From Pezicula radicicola (Eukaryota > Ascomycota > Leotiomycetes > Helotiales > Dermateaceae): 64,000 bases of DNA. The translations under genes were made by a program, and so were the position numbers. The notes under the pieces are model-generated. The model had not been told where the DNA came from, searched no databases, and saw nothing but the letters and a program-made list of their open reading frames with translations. Each line of letters opens with the position of its first letter. Positions within the stretch are counted from its first letter, which is position 1. The DNA lies in assembly GCA_003008705.1 (NCBI GenBank), contig PDUO01000002.1:2126898-2190897 (forward strand), given 5' to 3'. This document shows, piece by piece, positions 11,720 through 22,191 of the stretch.

Positions 11720-13618
11720 TTATCTACGGTATACATCCCGGTCTCTTTCGACAGATGACCTGTCCCTAATGCGGTCTCTGTCACGCTCTCTGATGGGACT
11801 TCGACTTCGGCTACGTGTTTTGCTATTTCGACTTCGATCGTCACTGCCTCTTCGTCGCCCATCATAATCGATTCGATCCCTGTCTCTGTCCCTGTCGTGC
11901 CGGCGGTCGTCTCTGTCATCTCTCCTCCGACGATCATCCCTCGGGCGGTCATCTCTTGGTGGTCTGTCCTCTCTTCTTCCACTATCGGGTCCGTAGCTTG
12001 GAATGTACGTATCTATATCGCTCCGACCAATTCCACTAATTCCACCTACACCGGCTCCTCCCCTGCTTCTCGGCAGACGATCCCGGTCTCTGTCTCGGTC
12101 TCTGTCCCTATCTCGATATCCATCGGGGCGATCGGACCTCCCACCATCTGACCAGACTCCCACATGATCGGGTGGTGGTGGCCTGGGTGGTAGTCTGGTA
12201 TCTGGTCTATCGTCTCTCCGCCACGCAGGTCTCCGTGGCTCTGGACCGTTGCGGTATCCTCCATTGGCATCGTTCGGATAGCGGCTTCCATTCTGATGTG
12301 GCCGAGGTGGTCCATAACTGTCTCTTTCTGGAAACCCCTGGCTACCATTAGGCTCGGCTCCCCAGCCGCTATGGCCGACGCCCACGGTACCACCTTTGGG
12401 AGCAGGCGGAGGAGCAGCCTTTTGGCCGCGGAACTTGCGTCGATCCAATTCGTGTGACTCCTCAAATGTTGGTAGATCACCAGCTATAGCGGGCAAGGGC
12501 TCGTTCCTAAAATAGGGATGCTTCAATGCATCAATGGCATTGATACGTTTTCTCCAATCGAGCTTCAACAGCTCTTTGAGCAGAGATATAGCACCAGATC
12601 CATACTCTCTGAATCGTTGGGACAAGGTCGACGCCGAAGGTTTGAAATGCACGCCTTCAGCTCCTGGCAAAGAGCGCCATCCGGGCATAGTTTCTTCAGT
12701 GGGAGTCCCAACCAATTCGAAGATTATCTTTAGTTGATTAGGGTCACTATCCCCTGACAGGATAGGTTTACCAATCAACATCTCTCCAAAAACACATCTG
12801 CATTCTGTTAGCAAGACTCCGAGGAGTATAGTGACACGAAACTAACCCAACGCCCCACACATCAATGGCTGTTGTGTACTTCCTCAAATGCATCAGGAGC
12901 TCCGGAGGTCGATACCAACGAGTCACTACAAGAGTTGTATAGTCTCTATGAGCCTCTCCTCCACCCTGACCTGGTTTTGGAACTGGTTCATCATAGTGGC
13001 GTGCCAAACCAAAATCCGCAATCTGCAGAATGCCTTTATTGTTGATCAAAAGATTGGCGGCTTTCATATCACGATGCAGTATGTGGTTGTCGTGTAAATA
13101 ACGGAGACCTTCCAATAGCTGCAGCATATAGCACTTGATCTGCGGCTCGGTAAACGTAACGCTGGGGTTTTCGAGTAGACCAGAAAGATCATGGTCCATG
13201 TAAGGTGTGACCATATACATGATGGCGCGTTTTCTCTTATCAGCTGCGACAATGTCAGTCACTAGCCACATGAGGTACGTTCTCATCACTCACTACTTTT
13301 CTGGTGATGCTCCACCGCCATCTCCTCCAGCTTCAAAATATTGGGATGCGAGAGAAGCTTCAAGAGCTTGATTTCTCGCAAGGCTGTGATTGGAAAGCCA
13401 TCCTTCTCGTTATGCATCAGAATCTTCTTTAAGGCAACAACTGCACCGTTTTTCCGTGACTTGGCGCGATGAACCTCTCCAAAAGTACCCTCCCCAAGCT
13501 TTCCAAGTACCTCATAGTCGGTGATTCTGGAGCAGCCCTGAAATGCTGTTGGTGGGCGTCGATTTTGAGGTGATGCGCCGTTCGTGTGAGGACTTGTTCC
13601 ATGCAACGGTGTCGCCAT
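11720..13618 (-). CDS. BUR1: Bur1/Sgv1 cyclin-dependent kinase (CDK9-like)
   Basis: Nuclear kinase of RNA polymerase II elongation, working with a Bur2-type cyclin. Spliced model: exons 13294-13618, 12847-13243 and 11720-12797, giving 599 residues. The kinase domain spans roughly residues 35-345: glycine loop [16 protein letters not shown] lysine, the cyclin-binding helix PITALRE, catalytic [16 protein letters not shown] and the T-loop [16 protein letters not shown]. The tail from about residue 370 is Gly/Pro/Asn-rich, then a long Arg-Asp/Arg-Ser low-complexity stretch ending [10 protein letters not shown]. The triplet just upstream that keeps the frame open is GTG, so the start is the ATG at 13618. 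The 49- and 50-base introns have clean borders. PITALRE and the RD-rich tail separate it from Ctk1. Confidence 0.95.
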
Positions 13619-14300
13619 ATTTGCTTGGCCAGAAGTCACTGGGAAGCTTGTGTATAATCGAAGAAGAGCTTCTAGATGAAGACCCGGACCACTAGGTCAA
13701 TAATTGACACTCTCGCTATCGCGTGTAGAAGGTGATGTGGTGGAGAAGCACCAAGATCAGCGTTGGAAGGGCTGCGTAGCGCAAAACGTACAGCGCATTG
13801 TATTGAGTATCAATACTGCAATGCGATGTACACTGTGAGTTCGCGCTGCTATTGTCAACTTGTGAATAATACGTAGGTAGTTGCCAAATAGTGAAATTCA
13901 GCCCTTCAATTACTACCACAAGGCTTGCGGCCTCAGGCAATAATATGTTAATAAGAGCGGCAAGAAAGATCATGAGTACACTGGAGGCGGGTATTTTCGA
14001 GTTCAAGTGGCATGTATGGCTATATATTAAAAGAGTTAGCATAAGCCTAATAAATATTAATGTTAGTTTGCGTATGAACTAAATGTCTGTGTTTTAAGTC
14101 ATTTGGATTCAATCTACCTTAACATAAATAGGACTGCCGCTTTTACTTTTCTCCGGAGGCCGACGCTCATCAACCGTGTTGCAACTTGCAACTCCAAGCT
14201 TTCCTTCTAGCTCCACAATCAATTAGACCTCAAAGCCAACACAGTAAGTGAACCCAAAGGCGAGATTGTTGTACTTCAACTGACACTTACCTGCAGAACA
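13619..14300. other. divergent promoter BUR1/NDUFB2-like gene, with 5' UTR intron
   Basis: Shared upstream region of the two divergent genes. Immediately before the complex I gene there is a likely intron in the 5' untranslated region (donor GTAAGT at 14244, acceptor CTGCAG ending 14296). The middle (13990-14070) is AT-rich. Confidence 0.55.
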
Positions 14301-14565
14301 ATGGCAGGTGCACACCCTATTCAAATCCCCCCCGTCCGGCCCCTCTACCGGTTCGCAGCAACAGGATTGAGTGCGAGCATGTGGTTCTTCGTACGTCCTT
14401 GCTCTACTTACCTATCAATCATTAAGTGGCACTAACGACGTGATAGTTGATGTATCGTGCGAAGAAAGACGGTACAATTGACATTGCTCTCATGGCGAAT
14501 ACCTGGCAACTAACACTATAATAGGTCCTGCATTGTTGGGCTGGAAGCATCCTTGGGATCATTGA
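14301..14565 (+). CDS. NADH:ubiquinone oxidoreductase small subunit, NDUFB2-like
   Basis: Very small protein of 51 residues encoded by three exons: 14301-14390, 14447-14471 and 14525-14565. It starts MAGAHPIQIPPVRPLYRFAA, has one hydrophobic segment (ATGLSASMWFFLMYRAKKDG) and ends LLGWKHPWDH. A single transmembrane helix with MWFF followed by a basic loop and a W/P/H-rich end fits the accessory NDUFB2-type subunit of mitochondrial complex I in fungi. Two consensus introns in such a short frame, plus the 5' UTR intron, make the gene itself secure. The subunit name is from remembered family resemblance and is less certain than the gene. Confidence 0.8.
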
Positions 14566-14780
14566 GAGCCGGCTTGACGATGATGGTTGGTACTACACGA
14601 ACGGGGCGGGTAGCTGTTATACAATACGCACGTTAAGTCGACTGAGAACAATATCGTTGCACCGGCTGGCGGAGGTGTTCATCGAATGCTTGTACATATG
14701 GAAGAATTGTTGGTCCATGCAGTTACTCTGGTTTTGCCACTTCGAAATCTATCTGAATCTATGGTCTACAAGTCTACGAT

Positions 14781-16027
14781 CTATGACTGGGGGCCGGGTT
14801 TCTCGAAAAGGTAGTGGGACACACCCCAGGTATCACCTCCCTCATAAGCAAACAACTCAGCACAAGCAAGATAAAATATCTGCCACCTGTAGTACCACAT
14901 GGCTGTATCTTTGTCTCCGTACGTTTCTGTGAGGTGTGGCCAAATCTCATTCTTACTAGCTACCATTTTCGACAACCAATCCTTCACAGGTTAGCGACCA
15001 AGTATCAAAGCTCTTCGCCGGGAACTCACCTCGCACGTCTTGGCATAGTGCATGCCATTGACCCACCATTGTTCCTGGAGCTTCAGATCCTTCTGAAAGA
15101 ATAGTAAAAGGTCTGCAGATGGCATTGTTCCTCCAGTGAAGAAGTGAGTGCTCATCCACCCTTCCTCAAAGTCATAAGGGGTCGTTTTGTGAGCGAAGAT
15201 GTGCACAAACAGTTTTCCCGAGGGTTTCAAAGCTCTTCCTATCTTGGCCATCAGGAGTTCATAGTTTTTCATATGCTCAAAGAGCTAAGCCAGTTAGTCT
15301 ACTGGTAAATCTTGATGTACAATCATGTGTCACTTACCTCGATGGAAACCACCCGGTCAAAACTCTCTCTCTCGAACTCATAGTCGACCACATTCCCGGT
15401 GATCACCTTCAGATTCTTCAGCCCCTTTTCTTTGGCCTTCTCGTCGATATACAGCTTCTGTGTTCTCGAATTGGAGAAAGCGGTAATTTGAGACTTGGGG
15501 AGGACTTCCGCAAAGTACAGTGAAGCGGAGCCCCATCCACATCTACTCGGACCTTAGTAAAATATTATACCTAATCAACCGGATATATATTAACTGACCC
15601 GAGATCTAGAATACTCATGCCGTCCTTCAATTGGGCCTTCTTGACATATGTCTCCAACATGGCAATCTCAGCCTGGGCCAGAGTCTCCCCGCCCTTTGGG
15701 TAAAGACAGGAAGAATACTTCATTCTTGGACCTAAACAAGCGACCAGAACACCAGTACCAACTTCATAATGTTGGTCATTGGCTGCTGCAGTCTCAATGG
15801 CAATTGGTCTACTCCGGAGCAATTGGACATATTTCATCTTCTTTTCATAGGCATCTTCCAAAGAAGTAGTTTTGATGATTTCAATCCGCTGCTTCAACTG
15901 ACGGCGGATTCCGACGCGGATTACAGCGTTAGGGAGGTAGCCTCCATCAAGGACCATATCTGGGAAGCATCAGTTTTCATGGACAAAGTGTAAGCGTCAT
16001 TGAGTAGCAAGAACCTAGATAACTCAT
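14781..16027 (-). CDS. cyclopropane-synthase/coclaurine N-methyltransferase-like SAM methyltransferase
   Basis: Spliced model: exons 16015-16027, 15599-15959, 15338-15542, 15030-15284 and 14781-14981, giving 344 residues. The first exon encodes just MSYL. The SAM-binding motif I is [17 protein letters not shown], made whole only after splicing out 15543-15598. Later come [14 protein letters not shown], a typical motif for this family, and [17 protein letters not shown]. The C-terminal half ([19 protein letters not shown]) matches the cyclopropane-fatty-acid synthase fold. Relatives methylate amines (coclaurine N-methyltransferase-like) or lipid double bonds. The substrate cannot be told from sequence. 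It is divergent from an SDR oxidoreductase 498 bases away. The tiny first exon is the least certain part. Confidence 0.88.
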
Positions 16028-16525
16028 TGTGGAATCTGTGCTGGTCTTTGGATAGTCGTGGAAGGGCAGAAACAGAATTATTTGGGGGATTGATGGGCAG
16101 AAAAGAAATTAATGGGGACGGAAGCACACGACGTTGAAGAAATCCAGATGTCACGGAAAGGCAGAGTCCGAGTAACTGCGTTTCAATGGAGAAGACATAA
16201 GTAAGAGTACACTAGAACGGGAAATGGCTAGGGCCCTGTGGTGCCTGTCCATCCCCTGTACACCCCACCAAAGCTGCGAGAGCTATGCCCAAGACAGCCT
16301 GTGCGCTACCGGTACAGGAGTACCTCGCTCGCCTAGGTTTGAACTTCAAGGTTCACTCTCGCGTGTCCTGTCTCCCGAAACCTTGAACCCCTGCGCGGGC
16401 AAGTGTATCAAGCGCCAACGACATCTCTTGCTCGACGCCATCGTCGTGACCGGTTGGTTACTTACCACCTTGGTGTGCAGCCAACAGCCAAATGACCAGC
16501 AGTCCCTTGATCTCATAAAGAGGCC
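16028..16525. other. divergent region between methyltransferase and SDR genes
   Basis: Probable bidirectional promoter. Two open frames cross it on opposite strands, but neither shows family features or splice structure. Confidence 0.5.
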
Positions 16526-17584
16526 ATGGAGCCCCAAGATGGAGCCCAGAAAGATGGGAGCGGAAGTCTCAGCGATTCCATGACGCCCGACAGCAGCAAA
16601 CTCAGAGGCTTGCAATTGCCTATGTCCTGTGACCCGCCTAGCAGCGCAAATCCAGCTAAGCAGCTTGTATGGATTGTCTACGGAGCGACTGGCCATCTAG
16701 GCCGCTCGATTGTGAGAAATGCCCTTTCGAATGGAGATCTAGTCACAGCTGTGGGGAGGACTTTTGAGAACACCATCGAGTCAATGCAAGGCTGGCATGA
16801 GAACTGCCTTGGCACTCTGTGCGACGTACGAGCTAGGGACTCGGTTGGCAATGTGGTTGAAAAGACAATATCTCATTTCGGTCGAGTTGATGTGGTCGCG
16901 AATTGCTCAGGCTACGGTGTCATTGGGGCTTGTGAGGATCAAGATGAGCACGAGCTCCGCAATCAGTTCGAGACGAATTTCATGGGCACACTGAATATCA
17001 TCCAACTGACCTTGCCATATTATAGAGAGCAAGGAGCTGGTCGTTACTTGATATTCAGCTCAACGTCAGGTGCGCTCGGTGTTCCAGGACTGGGACCTTA
17101 TTGTGCGACCAAGTATGCTGTGGAAGGACTCATTGAAGCTATGCTTTATGAGATAGATTCTTTCAATATTAAGGCCACGCTCGTCGAGCCTGGGCTAGTG
17201 AGAAGAGATGAACCGGATTGGGATACAAACCCACTACCTACCTGGGGACATTTCATCATACGGCCGGCGAGTGAGCCGTATTCCCATGCTACATCGCCGG
17301 CTCTACATGCAAAGAGGATGGTACAGTGGCTAGGAGACAAGCAGCCTACAAGCGCTGTCAAGTGTGCAGAACTGGTCTGGCAGCTGGGCCATTGTTCTTA
17401 CCCGCCATTGCGATTATTGCTAGGAAGTTATGCCATTGAAAGCATTCGGGATCGGCTTAGATCAATTATCGAAGAATTGGAAGACTGGAAGCATCTTCAT
17501 TTTCCGATTGCGCCTGACGCTCCAGTTAGCGATGACAAGGATGAAGATGGCGAAGATTCTATGCAGATAGAGAATGGCACCTGA
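16526..17584 (+). CDS. short-chain dehydrogenase/reductase
   Basis: Uninterrupted frame of 352 residues, one of the few intronless genes here. After a 45-residue variable leader comes the NAD(P)-binding VYGATGHLGRS (TGxxxGxG-type), then CDV, the NCSGYGVIG strand (NxxG motif), the catalytic Ser in IFSSTSGALG and the catalytic pair in YCATKYAVEG, then VEPGLVRRDE. Arrangement is that of classical SDRs. The basic residue at the end of the first strand (VGRTFEN) leaves NADP(H) possible. The last 30 residues are acidic (DDKDEDGEDS) and atypical. Divergent to the methyltransferase gene, which suggests but does not show a shared pathway. Substrate unknown. Confidence 0.92.
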   Translation: MEPQDGAQKDGSGSLSDSMTPDSSKLRGLQLPMSCDPPSSANPAKQLVWIVYGATGHLGRSIVRNALSNGDLVTAVGRTFENTIESMQGWHENCLGTLCDVRARDSVGNVVEKTISHFGRVDVVANCSGYGVIGACEDQDEHELRNQFETNFMGTLNIIQLTLPYYREQGAGRYLIFSSTSGALGVPGLGPYCATKYAVEGLIEAMLYEIDSFNIKATLVEPGLVRRDEPDWDTNPLPTWGHFIIRPASEPYSHATSPALHAKRMVQWLGDKQPTSAVKCAELVWQLGHCSYPPLRLLLGSYAIESIRDRLRSIIEELEDWKHLHFPIAPDAPVSDDKDEDGEDSMQIENGT

Positions 17585-17986
17585 AGAGCAAGAATATCTA
17601 GCTATGATTGTTGCCGACGCTGGCGCCCCTCAACATGAAAGACGATAACCGAGAACTGAGAATCCACCCCAAAATTGTGAGGCGAAGTCAAGAAAGGCTT
17701 ATTGAACTTAATTCGGCTTTGGTTGCATTGGCAACCAAAGCCATGAAGGGTTGCTTAGATTGCTTGAGATGGAGCACATCTTGTAAAATCTGCTTGATCA
17801 TATCCAAAATGGCAGCATGGAAGGATACATGGAGTCTAAAATCATTTGGTATCGTTAACGCCGAAGTCTTTAGCCAATTCTGATAATTCCATGCCCATAA
17901 CCCTTAATTGTCCCTGTATATCAACCAAACGCCTGACCGTCGTATCCCAAATTCAAACCCTAGTCCTGCTCGCTATTATTTCTAAA
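17585..17986. other. convergent intergenic region SDR/derlin
   Basis: 3' flanks of two convergent genes; nothing else seen. Confidence 0.5.
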
Positions 17987-18796
17987 TCATCTTACTTCTG
18001 GTGCTGCCGCAACAGCGATTTCATTGTTGATGGCATCCGCTGTCTCCTCTCTTTGAGGACGTCCTTCAAACAACCTTCTCCACCACATAGGGGGGTCAAA
18101 TGGCCGAGAACCATTGTGCAGTGGAGGATAGACATCTGAAAAGAAGTACCACACATGCCCAATCACCACACCCATGATTTCATCCTTCGGAATAGTCCCA
18201 TGCAACACCAAGCTGAAGCCCATTAAGACCCATGGTAGGTATGGAGCTGTGAAAACAAGTAGCCCCAAAAAGCTTAGCCGCGTGTCTGGGTTTCGCCTCG
18301 ACCAAATGTAAACGAGAGTTGATGAGAGGGGATGTCCCAGGAATGGCATTGATACGAGTGGTGAGGCACATATAAGGCAGGTAGTTGCGTAGAGCAATAG
18401 CCATGAGAAGTGCGCGGGAGATCGTCCGGAGGACTCTTCGAGAAGTCTTGAGTACCGTTGCAGGAAGAAGACGTGGAAGACGAGGTCCAACGAAAGAGGT
18501 CCAAAGTAGAGGAATGTGGTAAGGAGTCGCCAGTACTATAGACATGCGAGGTCAGAGTTGTGCACATTAAGACAACGAGACAGGGGATGGCTTACTTGAG
18601 ACTTGACGAAGACAGCTCGGAAGCTATAGAAGAGCTGAAAGGGCGTGACGATCTGGCACTGCACAAGGGCGCTGGTGAGCACCGTGGCCGTTGTCCACCA
18701 TCTTGTACAGACTGGCATCTCCCAGAACCAAGTCTCCAAAGGGAATCCGGCTTGACCTCCAAGGCCTCCGTCGCCGGCTCCCATCATTGCTGCCAT
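17987..18796 (-). CDS. derlin (Der1/Dfm1 family, ER-associated degradation)
   Basis: Rhomboid-like pseudoprotease of the ER membrane that helps move misfolded proteins out for degradation. Spliced model: exons 18596-18796 and 17987-18535 (60-base intron), giving 249 residues. It begins MAAMMGAGDGGLGG. The region around PVCTRWWTTATVLTSALVQ starts the first membrane segment. The derlin signature YWRLLTTFLYFGP spans the intron, then LDLVFHVFFLQRYSRLLEE, several hydrophobic segments and HVWYFF-DVYPP near the end. PPMWWRRLFEG follows, then a 20-residue tail ending APEVR. No rhomboid catalytic Ser/His motif is seen, as expected. Der1 versus Dfm1 subtype is open. It is divergent from the centromeric histone gene. 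Confidence 0.93.
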
Positions 18797-19418
18797 GTGG
18801 ACTTGTGTGAGGTAGGTAAATTGGGATGAATGTTGGTTCAGCAGAATCAATACAGAGTACAAGTACCTAATGTTCAAAGGAAGTGACAAGTATGGTACTG
18901 GGGGCCCAACACAAACACAAAGTAATAACGTGTTATCAAGTTGGCAAATGTACGGATACGGATTATCGGCGGGGCGCCACTTCGGATGGCCTTTGTTATT
19001 CGCCAAGCCTGATCCCCTGTGGTGCATGCATCGCATTCTCCTAAGCTCATCCGCTCCCAAAACAACGACGCGAGTTGGACCTCGAAAGTTCGCCCGCAAG
19101 CTTCGAAAGTCAACACTACATTCTCTGCGCAGTCTACCATTAAACTTCGATGCGATAGACACAGTAATCTCTTAGTCCATATCTCGAAGCAGACTTTCAA
19201 CGGTCGTAATCACGCGTGCAGCGACCTCGCGTCGCGTGAAAAGAACAGGTGCAATTGCGACGAGTCCTGCTACCAGCCTCACCAACCCCCTCTATTATCA
19301 ACCCTTTGTTCTTCGAATCCTAAGCGCACTGCCTCCGCAGACCTCAAGCGGCATCCGCATATAGTGTCGCACTTTTTCGAGCTCGAACCGACACTAATAT
19401 CGGTAATTCACACTCGTC
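18797..19418. other. divergent promoter derlin/CENP-A
   Basis: Shared upstream region. Several open frames cross it on both strands without domain or splice support. Confidence 0.5.
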
Positions 19419-20075
<657 letters not shown>

Positions 20076-20424
20076 GAGTTTGATGCCACGAATGTCGTTG
20101 ATTGCTTTGGAGCTCACTGGTTTTTCTGTTTGGCTACACGACAGCTATGTTATTTTGTGAGAGTATTTCCAAGGGGCGTTTGATGGTTCCCAAATGGGTG
20201 GGGGCAAATGGGTACAATACTTTGTAGTTGCATCTGTGTAGCGAGTAAGCCTGAGACTTATTTTATTTCATATACAAACTGGATCGCTTTTGATTTACCA
20301 GCTAAAACATTGCATCATACTGTGTAGGAGTAATAGTAGATGTTGGATTGCTTAATTGCCATTGTCAGTTGCGTATCTCCTGGCATCACAATTCACTACC
20401 CCATCCTCACCAAACTTTATCGTT
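20076..20424. other. convergent intergenic region CSE4/THR1
   Basis: 3' flanks of two convergent genes. AT-rich stretch around 20265-20330. No gene. Confidence 0.5.
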
Positions 20425-21612
20425 TCAGCTATATGTGACCGTTGTGCCCTCCTCCGCCGGTTCCAGCAACTTCCATTCGCATCGTATATCCTTCTGAGAG
20501 AACATCGCTAGTATAACCTTTGCAATCTCATCAAAGTTTTCTGTTGCCAGAGCCAAGATAGTTGGGCCAGCACCAGAAAGACATATTCCGCAAAGACCAG
20601 GGTGCGATTTAGGGGTTACCGACTGCAAGATCTCAGGCAGTCCTGGAATCAGGCCCTTTCTGTATGGTTGATGGACCTTGTCCTGCATAGCAAGATATAT
20701 TTGTTCAGCGTCGGGTGGAGATCTTCCCAAAGCCGATGGGAGAAGGGCAATTCTTTGCAGGTTGAATACTACATCGGCTCTTGAATATGATGACGGCAGT
20801 ACACTTCTCGCCTTAGCTGTTGCAACCTCAAACTTTGGAATGATGGCAATGGCTTTGATCTCTTTAGCCCATGGGAACTTCATATAGTGTCCAATCCCAA
20901 TTGGGGGTTCTGGTGGGTTCGATCCGGTGTCCACACCACCAGCAGGCTCGGGGAGGACCTCACTTAGAGGAATCTCTTTGCGTTCTGTATCTTCTGGGCT
21001 CAAATCGTTGAGGTAAGTGCCAACAAACCCTCCGTACAGCGCAGCAGCCACGTTATCTGGATGACGCTCTAAGATCACTTTTAGATAGAGACCCCCACCA
21101 TGAATTAAATAGGACACTTACCTATCATAAGACAGTAGTCCAGCATCCTGGCTTTTGAAAGTCCAAGCTTCCCAACTTCATTTCCCAAGACAACGCCCGC
21201 TACCACAGCAGCTCCTGAAGAGCCAAGTCCTCGACCCAGGGGGATAGGGTTGATAATGTGAACTTTTGTCTCGGCTGGAAAAGCCCGCTGTCCGTGGCAT
21301 CGAAGGACATAAAGGGCAGTTCGAGTAATCAGATTGCTATCTGCAGTCAAGGAAACGTCTTCTTTGCCCTCTCCTTCATACGTGATAACACAGTTCAATG
21401 GAGCTTCAGACTTCCCTGACTGGGTGATTTCCACTTGAATCTCAAGCCAAATAGAGAGGGCGAGGCCAATAACGTCGAAGCCTGGACCAATGTTCGCAGA
21501 GGAACAGGGAACTTCTGATATGCGGTTTAGCTACGTTCTGACCTGACCTGACCTGACCTAGCCTGGCATGACCTGACGCTGTGGAGGATTGGGACTGACT
21601 TATGGTGATCAT
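20425..21612 (-). CDS. THR1: homoserine kinase
   Basis: Phosphorylates homoserine with ATP on the way to threonine. Spliced model: exons 21600-21612, 21122-21514 and 20425-21077, giving 352 residues. The tiny first exon yields MITIK, joining to VPCSSANIGPGFDVIGLALS, the conserved N-terminus of the GHMP kinase family. The ATP loop is PLGRGLGSSGAAVVAG (around residue 95). The substrate-side block VILERHPDNVAAALYGGFVG spans intron 2. CLSGAGPTILAL is the C-terminal GHMP motif. Intron 1 (85 bases) carries a CTGAC tandem repeat. The gene is divergent from ADE5,7. Confidence 0.96.
21538..21577. repeat. CTGAC pentanucleotide repeat inside THR1 intron 1
   Basis: Four tandem CTGAC/ACCTG units followed by two diverged copies, wholly within the first intron of THR1. 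Each unit on the gene strand reads GGTCA, so branch-site-like sequences are not multiplied in the sense direction. Confidence 0.8.
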
Positions 21613-22191
21613 GTTGGGTTTCTATGCTGCAAAGAGCAGGGTTTGATTGGAGGATTGGGGATCACAGAAAGTCAGTGATGGAGAGTGAGAAAAGAAAGTC
21701 AACAATCGGAAGTTTTGAGCTCAGCCTTGTGACACTTTTTTCCCCAATCACCACCAGTCACAGAGCGGTTGCGGCGGTGGGGTTGAATTTTTTACCCCTC
21801 CAAATATTCACACACCTACCAATTTAATCACGTTGGCTCAATACTCATTCATACAAGCACTCTAGCATCACTACAAAAAAAACAATCATTAGGTTTCAAG
21901 CCAGACATGGTCCTAGGAATGTAAAATCCCTGAGCGATTGGATTTGTGAATCTACAATTAAAAGGCTGTTGTGTACTCGTGCAATAGATTTGATATCGAT
22001 ATCTTTAAAAGGAAAGCCACTTAAATTTAGTGCGAGTCGGCATTGGCGCTGGGTGCGATTAGATTGTCGGCGCCCCGCGATTATTCCCCTCCTCGCTGGT
22101 CGTCTCGTAAAAAAAAAACTTCCTCGTTCTTTTTATTCTGTGCCAACCACCACAAAGTCTCCTCAACCTTGCACACTCTCTCATCTGCAAT
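21613..22191. other. divergent promoter THR1/ADE5,7
   Basis: Shared upstream region of two amino-acid/nucleotide biosynthesis genes. No exact TGASTCA (Gcn4-type) site seen. A run of A lies near 22109. Confidence 0.5.

Noticed and set aside
13619..13639. Seven extra N-terminal codons for Bur1
   Set aside because: The codon that would begin them is GTG, not ATG, and the conserved protein starts well with the ATG at 13618.
13716..14042. 108-codon minus-strand frame with membrane-like segments
   Set aside because: Lies in the divergent promoter, AT-rich DNA readily gives hydrophobic frames, no splice or family support.
16224..16696. Overlapping open frames on both strands before the SDR gene
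   Set aside because: Mutually overlapping, no domain, and they run into the real SDR coding sequence.
18536..19162. 208-codon minus-strand frame
   Set aside because: Only its last third is real (derlin exon 1); the upstream part is promoter and the ATG at 18796 gives the natural derlin start.
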